This document shows positions 58,785 through 64,000 of a stretch of DNA of 64,000 bases, piece by piece. The translations under genes were made by a program, and so were the position numbers. Under the pieces are notes generated by a model. It was not told the origin of the DNA, searched no databases, and saw nothing but the letters and a program-made list of their open reading frames with translations. Numbering within the stretch: position 1 is the first letter of the stretch; every line of letters starts with the position of its first letter. The stretch is from Corallium rubrum (lineage: Eukaryota > Cnidaria > Anthozoa > Scleralcyonacea > Coralliidae), in the NCBI GenBank assembly GCA_964035015.1, contig CAXIUP010000161.1, forward strand, positions 252,001 to 316,000, written 5' to 3'.

Positions 58785-59350
58785 CATTTTTTCTTCTGTA
58801 AAACGTACAAATGCTGTTGAAATATTTATTAACATGCACATAAAAGAATATAGACGACTTTCAGGCTCATGCGCAGTAGCAACTTTACTTCAAATTTTCA
58901 TCGGAGGTAAAAACAACTGTTTTAGCTGGAAAGATCATATTAAAAATAGTAAAAGTGCAAAGTTTAAAATAAATCGGACAAATAGTGCGAAAGCTACGCT
59001 CTTCGGAAGTTTTGCTCTCCACTAGGGATTTAATAGGGATTTTGGCTTGGCGTGCAACTCCCGCCCGCCAAGCCAAAATCCCTATTAAATCACTAATAAA
59101 TTCCTGTTGGAATGGTCAACTTTCCGCTTGTGAAACTTTTTCCATTTGTTAAGCAATTCGTTTCAAACTTTGCACTTCTACTATTTTCAATATGCTCGTT
59201 CCAGCTAAAACAGTTGTTTTTATCTCCGACGAAAATTTGAATATTTGTTGCTACTGCGCATGATCGTGAAAGTCGTCTATTGCCGTGGCAGGCAAAAATT
59301 TTTTCAGATGCTGTACGTAGCGATGTTTTTTGTAAACATGGAGAGAAAGA
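58785..59350. repeat. Large foldback element
   Basis: The left arm (58850-58990; GAGGTAAAAACAACTGTTTT) is inverted in the right arm (59150-59290). The centre (59024-59090) is a tighter palindrome, GGATTTAATAGGGATTTTGG and complement. ORFs across it come from the repeat. Confidence 0.7.
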
Positions 59351-59394
59351 AGTGTACAATATAACCCTAATATTTTAACAAAATTTTGCAGCCT

Positions 59395-59466
59395 GCCTCG
59401 GTAGTCTGGTGGTTAACATAGTCGACTTGCACGGTAATATGGTCGAGTTCAAACCCTGGAAGCGAC
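59395..59466 (+). repeat. tRNA-like SINE head
   Basis: TAGTCTGGTGGTTAACA (A-box-like) and GAGTTCAAACC (B-box) are about 34 bp apart, as in a tRNA gene. The anticodon arm pairs poorly, and the 3' side continues into repeat-like sequence, so it is unlikely to be a functional tRNA. Confidence 0.6.
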
Positions 59467-59639
59467 GTGCAATTTCCTTTATCTCAAAATTTTTCACGAA
59501 ATATCATCCTTAAATTTTTCTTTGTTCCTCGTTACTTTTTCCTTCAAAAAATAGATTTATTAAAACTGCAGTTTTTTTTATTTCAAATATTCTACTAGAA
59601 TTAAAACTATATTTTAATCAACAGGAGTGGCTATTTCCA

Positions 59640-59745
59640 GTCCCCCAATAAAAAAGAGCGCAAGGGGAATATCAGGAGGTATTTACAAAAATTCATGCAA
59701 AAGCGGGCGAGGGGTTATTGCGTTCATGTATTTCTAGTAGATTAG
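59640..59745 (-). repeat. Dispersed repeat end
   Basis: The complement carries CTAGAAATACATGAACGCAA and CCCCTCGCCCGCTTTTGC, as at 26259 and 46599. Confidence 0.6.
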
Positions 59746-59861
59746 TATTTTATAGTTTATAGTACAGTAGTTTATATATTTTTATCTAAATAGTGGCATG
59801 CCTATAAACTAACTGGATTAGCGAAGCGCATTTGACCACTTTAAATAAAATTGTATTATTA

Positions 59862-62017
59862 TTGTATTGTATTGTATTGTATTGTATTGTATTGTATTGT
59901 ATTGTATTGTGTTGTGTTGTGTTGTGTTGTGTTGTGTTGTGTTGTGTTGTGTTGTGTTGTGTTGTGTTGTGTTGTGTTGTGTTGTGTTGTGTTGTGTTGT
60001 GTTGTGTTGTGTTGTGTTGTGTTGTGTTGTGTTGTGTTGTGTTGTGTTGTGTTGTGTTGTGTTGTGTTGTGTTGCGTTGGGTTGGGTTGGGTTGGGTTGG
60101 GTTGGGTTGTGTTGTGTTGTGTTGTGTTGTGTTGTGTTGTGTTGTGTTGTGTTGTGTTGTGTTGTGTTGTGTTGTGTTGTGTTGTGTTGTGTTGTGTTGT
60201 GTTGTGTTGTGTTGTGTTGTGTTGTGTTGTGTTGTGTTGTGTTGTGTTGTGTTGTGTTGTGTTGTGTTGTATTGTATTGTATTGTATTGCATATTGTATT
60301 GTATTGCATATTGTATTGTATTGTATTGTATTGTATTGTATTGTATTGTATTGTATTGTATTGTATTGTATTGTATTGTATTGTATTGTATTGCACTGTA
60401 TTGCATTGTATTGCATTGTATTGCATTGTATTGCACTGTATTGCACAGTATTGCACTGTATCGCACTGTATTGCACTGTATTGCACTGTATTGCACTGTA
60501 TTGCACTGTATTGCACTGTATTGCACTGTATTGCACTGTATTGCACTGTATTGCACTGTATTGCACTGTATTGCACTGTATTGCACTGTATTGCACTGTA
60601 TTGCACTGTATTGCACTGTATTGCACTGTATTGCACTGTATTGCACTGTATTGCACTGTATTGCACTGTATTGCACTGTATTGCACTGTATTGCACTGTA
60701 TTGCACTGTATTGCACTGTATTGCACTGTATTGCATTGTATTGCATTGTATTACATTGTATTACATTGTATTGCATGGTATTGCATTGTATTGCATTGTA
60801 TTGCATTGCATATTGTATTGCATATTGTATTGCATATTGTATTGTGTTGTGTTGTGTTGTGTTGTGTTGTGTTGTGTTGTGTTGTGTTGTGTTGTGTTGT
60901 GTTGTGTTGTGTTGTGTTGTGTTGTGTTGTGTTGTGTTGTGTTGTGTTGTGTTGTGTTGTGTTGTGTTGTGTTGTGTTGTGTTGTGTTGTGTTGTGTTGT
61001 GTTGTGTTGTGTTGTGTTGTGTTGTGTTGTGTTGTGTTGTGTTGTGTTGTGTTGTGTTGTGTTGTGTTGTGTTGTGTTGTGTTGTGTTGTGTTGTGTTGT
61101 GTTGTGTTGTGTTGTGTTGTGTTGTGTTGTGTTGTGTTGTGTTGTGTTGTGTTGTGTTGTGTTGTGTTGTGTTGTGTTGTGTTGTGTTGTGTTGTGTTGT
61201 GTTGTGTTGTGTTGTGTTGTGTTGTGTTGTGTTGTGTTGTGTTGTGTTGTGTTGTGTTGTGTTGTGTTGTGTTGTGTTGTGTTGTGTTGTGTTGTGTTGT
61301 GTTGTGTTGTGTTGTGTTGTGTTGTGTTGTGTTGTGTTGTGTTGTGTTGTGTTGTGTTGTGTTGTGTTGTGTTGTGTTGTGTTGTGTTGTGTTGTGTTGT
61401 GTTGTGTTGTGTTGTGTTGTGTTGTGTTGTGTTGTGTTGTGTTGTGTTGTGTTGTGTTGTGTTGTGTTGTGTTGTGTTGTGTTGTGTTGTGTTGTGTTGT
61501 GTTGTGTTGTGTTGTGTTGTGTTGTGTTGTGTTGTGTTGTGTTGTGTTGTGTTGTGTTGTGTTGTGTTGTGTTGTGTTGTGTTGTGTTGTGTTGTGTTGT
61601 GTTGTGTTGTGTTGGGTTGGGTTGGGTTGGGTTGGGTTGGGTTGGGTTGGGTTGGGTTGGGTTGGGTTGGGTTGGGTTGGGTTGGGTTGGGTTGGGTTGG
61701 GTTGGGTTGGGTTGGGTTGGGTTGGGTTGGGTTGGGTTGGGTTGGGTTGGGTTGGGTTGGGTTGGGTTGGGTTGGGTTGGGTTGGGTTGGGTTGGGTTGG
61801 GTTGGGTTGGGGTTGGGTTGGGTTGGGTTGGGTTGGGTTGGGTTGGGTTGGGTTGGGTTGGGTTGGGTTGGGTTGGGTTGGGTTGGGTTGGGTTGGGTTG
61901 TGTTGTGTTGTGTTGTGTTGTGTTGTGTTGTGTTGTGTTGTGTTGTGTTGTGTTGTGTTGTGTTGTGTTGTGTTGTGTTGTGTTGTGTTGTGTTGTGTTG
62001 TGTTGTATTGTATTGTA
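59862..62017. repeat. Pentanucleotide satellite mosaic, 2.1 kb
   Basis: Blocks in order: TATTG, TGTTG (to about 60073), a short GGTTG block (60076-60108), TGTTG (to about 60268), TATTG with TATTGCATATTG interruptions, a 10-bp CACTGTATTG block (about 60400-60735), mixed, TGTTG (60841-61610), GGTTG (61611-61900), TGTTG and TATTG. Each block differs from its neighbour by one base in the pentamer. One G insertion (GTTGGGGTTG, about 61810) shifts phase. All frames are stop-free, so ORFs over 700 codons here are artefacts. Confidence 0.97.
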
Positions 62018-62460
62018 AAAATAAATGTAAATTGCTAAATCGCATTTTTACTAGTAAAAAAAGTTTGATCTGGTCTTAACATGTTTTTGCCGGCATGCTT
62101 GGGTCATATATTTACTTCGATTGTTTTCTAGGTTGTTAAAGATGACTGGCTCTTGCTTTATAATTTTTCTTGTTTGTTTTTCAATTTTATTACCACTCAA
62201 AATCCAAGGTAACTAAATGTGGTACAATGTAACCGGAAGTCTGTTATTGTGTTAATAATCTAGTTACTTTGTTGTCAACGCGTGTAAACCTATATGTGTT
62301 TATTAATAGGATTAAGTAGTTAATGTGTTGTGTATGTGTTCAAGACGTTTCTGAATTACTGGTTTGCATCTTAGGTCACTGTTTTCTTTTAGTCTTTGGT
62401 GAAACCAATTCGCAAATAATAAAGACCATCTTTATAAACCTTAACTTGTGAATATTCGTG
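62018..62460. other. No recognisable gene
   Basis: AT-rich DNA without motifs. Confidence 0.45.
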
Positions 62461-63085
62461 TAGCTGCTTAGCATAGTGGGGGCCCGTGGGATTGATTACT
62501 TCGGGGGCCCTTCCCGATTTGGTGGCCGCATTTCTAGGGGGATTGGGGGGCATGCTCCGCCGGGAAATGTTTGAATCTAGGATCCCTGAAATGGCATTTC
62601 CTGCACTTTGAGGGCACTTTTGAGCAAAATCTAATCACTCACACTCCGTTTCAAAATCTGTCAAAATGGGCAGATTACAGTATTTGAATAGCCTGCGCGC
62701 AGACATTTTACCCAATCTCTGCGGATTGGGTAAAAAGTCAGTGCACACTGCACATGCTAATAAGGGCACTTCTTGCCAAAATTTTTGGGAGGTAAATACT
62801 CCCTACCCCCCAGTCACACCGCCCCTGCGTATGGGTGTCAAAGCATCCCCCCATCCCCCAAGAGAAGATTTTCAGTGTAAGACTCAAGACTGTCAGACAA
62901 AGTGGCGGGCCCCAAACCAGTAGAAGGGTCTGGGGAAATGCTCCCCCAAGAAATTTTTGATTTTCTAATGCTCTGAAACACTATTTCGTGCATTTCACAA
63001 AATGCTCAGGGCCCCTAATTAATTCCTTTTGCTCGGGGCCCGTGGGGTTTACCCACCCTTCCCAATAGGTAGTGGCGCCACTGCA
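62461..63085. repeat. hAT-related non-autonomous repeat
   Basis: Contains GGGGGGCATGCTCC, CCCAAGAAATTTTTGATTTTC and a right end AGTGGCGCCACTGCATAGTA. The right end resembles CAGTGGCGCCACT-type hAT termini, and the interior resembles 43765-43835 and 49320-49390. The left end is degenerate. Confidence 0.5.
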
Positions 63086-63604
63086 TAGTACGTGGCGACC
63101 ATCTATCTAAACATTGAAGGCTTGTTTTAGGCAACTATCGTTGAAAGCATATTCCAGCTGCATAAATTATAAAGCGTCGCAATTTCTTTTTTTTTTGAAT
63201 TTTATGAAAAAAAAGACATTTTAAGTTTAGAGCAATGAAGAAAACTGAATAGATTTTAAAAGAGTGAAGTTAAGGCTATGCGTGTACAATGATGCATTGT
63301 GTAATTTAGACAATGTCTTTGGTCTGTGGTTTTCTAGATTTCTTATCATTCTGCAGTTTGATTTTTGAGTCGAATCGATTTTTACATGTTTTTTATTTTT
63401 TTAGTTTTTTATGTAGAGCAATTAAATTCGATACTGTTGTTACTCCTGCATCCAACTGTAAATATTTACGTACAAATATATTTAGTCAGTTGATTAATAT
63501 ACTGTCGGCTGAAAGGATGTAAACGGCCTATGAACTTGCAACTATTTTACCATAGCACGTGTAACCAAAATAAGCCCCATCTGGATGACACATATTAAAT
63601 TAAT
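63086..63604. other. No recognisable gene
   Basis: AT-rich. The 69-codon ORF at 63313 is hydrophobic but without motifs. Confidence 0.4.
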
Positions 63605-63757
63605 TCGTTGAAAGTTTTCATGGCGATAATGTAATATAAATAAGTTTTGTGGAAACACTACGTAAATTGCTCTGATGAAGGCCTGAGTCAACAGGCCGAA
63701 AGCTTAGCAAAGAAATATTTTACGTGGTGTTTCCACACAACGTATTTATATTACATA
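63605..63757 (+). mobile_element. Minimal Penelope-like insertion (family 1), third copy
   Basis: AATATAAATAAGTTTTGTGG at the left and its inverted counterpart at the right, with the hammerhead-like motif between (63667-63710). The left copy of the terminal block is truncated after CACTACGTAAA. No coding sequence. A target duplication is uncertain. Confidence 0.7.
63667..63710 (+). ncRNA. Hammerhead-ribozyme-like motif (family 1)
   Basis: Identical to 36378-36421 across stem I, CTGATGA, stem II, GAAA, GCTT and AGCAA. Confidence 0.6.
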
Positions 63758-64000
63758 CTAGGAGTTACTATCGCAAAGGGAGTGCTGCCTTTTTGATTGA
63801 GGGTTGTCACCTGGGTGGGTTTAATTTATGAGTAGAAAAACTTGTAACAGAATAATTTTTAATAACCAACCAACTAACTACAAGAATTATCACCAAACTG
63901 AAAGCCACTAATTATTGTTCTGAGAATAAGTTAATTGTCTACAGATTTCAGAACATAATGGTGGAACAAAACAAAATTAATATAGTTCTTGGAAACTGTC

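Noticed and set aside
61611..61900. Interstitial telomere (TTAGGG)n
   Set aside because: The unit is TTGGG, and it grades into TGTTG and TATTG blocks, so a local satellite origin is simpler.
59832..62079. ORFs of more than 700 codons on both strands
   Set aside because: The pentanucleotide units contain no stop codon in any frame; the translations are pure LCCVV or NTTQH repeats.

Overview
The window is animal genomic DNA, AT-rich, dominated by transposons and satellites, with no bacterial-style operons. The mixture of immunoglobulin-domain exons with phase-1 introns, BEL/Pao, Penelope-like, CR1/L2-type LINE and hAT elements, and a tRNA-headed SINE suits a marine invertebrate, most likely an anthozoan cnidarian such as a coral or sea anemone. 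That assignment is inference; nothing here identifies a species.

Host-type coding sequence is scarce. Four minus-strand exons each encode one immunoglobulin (Ig) domain and have consensus splice sites in phase 1-1: 34604-34287, 11351-11085, 9599-9333 and 1796-1532. The last three are tandem copies of a roughly 1-kb cassette and lie next to an 18-bp minisatellite. They may belong to one long minus-strand gene, but no signal peptide, membrane or cytoplasmic exon is visible.

Layout: 1-4323 minisatellites and Ig exon A; 4324-8743 a decayed BEL/Pao retrotransposon inserted in a minisatellite; 8744-13420 Ig exons B and C among satellites and MITEs; 13391-18807 TIR elements, a folded-back SINE and nested MITEs; 18842-25275 a DNA element carrying a CR1/L2-type LINE that is itself interrupted by a second LINE; 25296-33330 MITEs and MULE-like elements with 9-bp target duplications; 33339-34165 a CA-rich satellite; 34287-34604 Ig exon D; 35400-39660 repeats including a minimal Penelope-like insertion; 39919-43920 an essentially complete hAT element with 8-bp target duplications and a two-exon transposase-type gene; 44460-49540 repeats and a perfect 113-bp palindrome; 49718-51519 and 54676-56125 two broken Penelope-like copies, the second inside a TTA-flanked TIR element (53377-57210); 58785-59745 foldback and SINE DNA; 59862-62017 a 2.1-kb pentanucleotide satellite; then MITE and Penelope remnants to the end.

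The best lead is a compact hammerhead-ribozyme-like motif shared by two different Penelope-like families at six sites. Other strong signals are the triplicated Ig cassette, the complete hAT element with one in-frame stop, three-level transposon nesting, and 9-bp-TSD elements, one of which carries a RecQ-helicase-like fragment. Splice sites, target duplications and inverted repeats were read by eye; family names rest on motif recognition without any database search.
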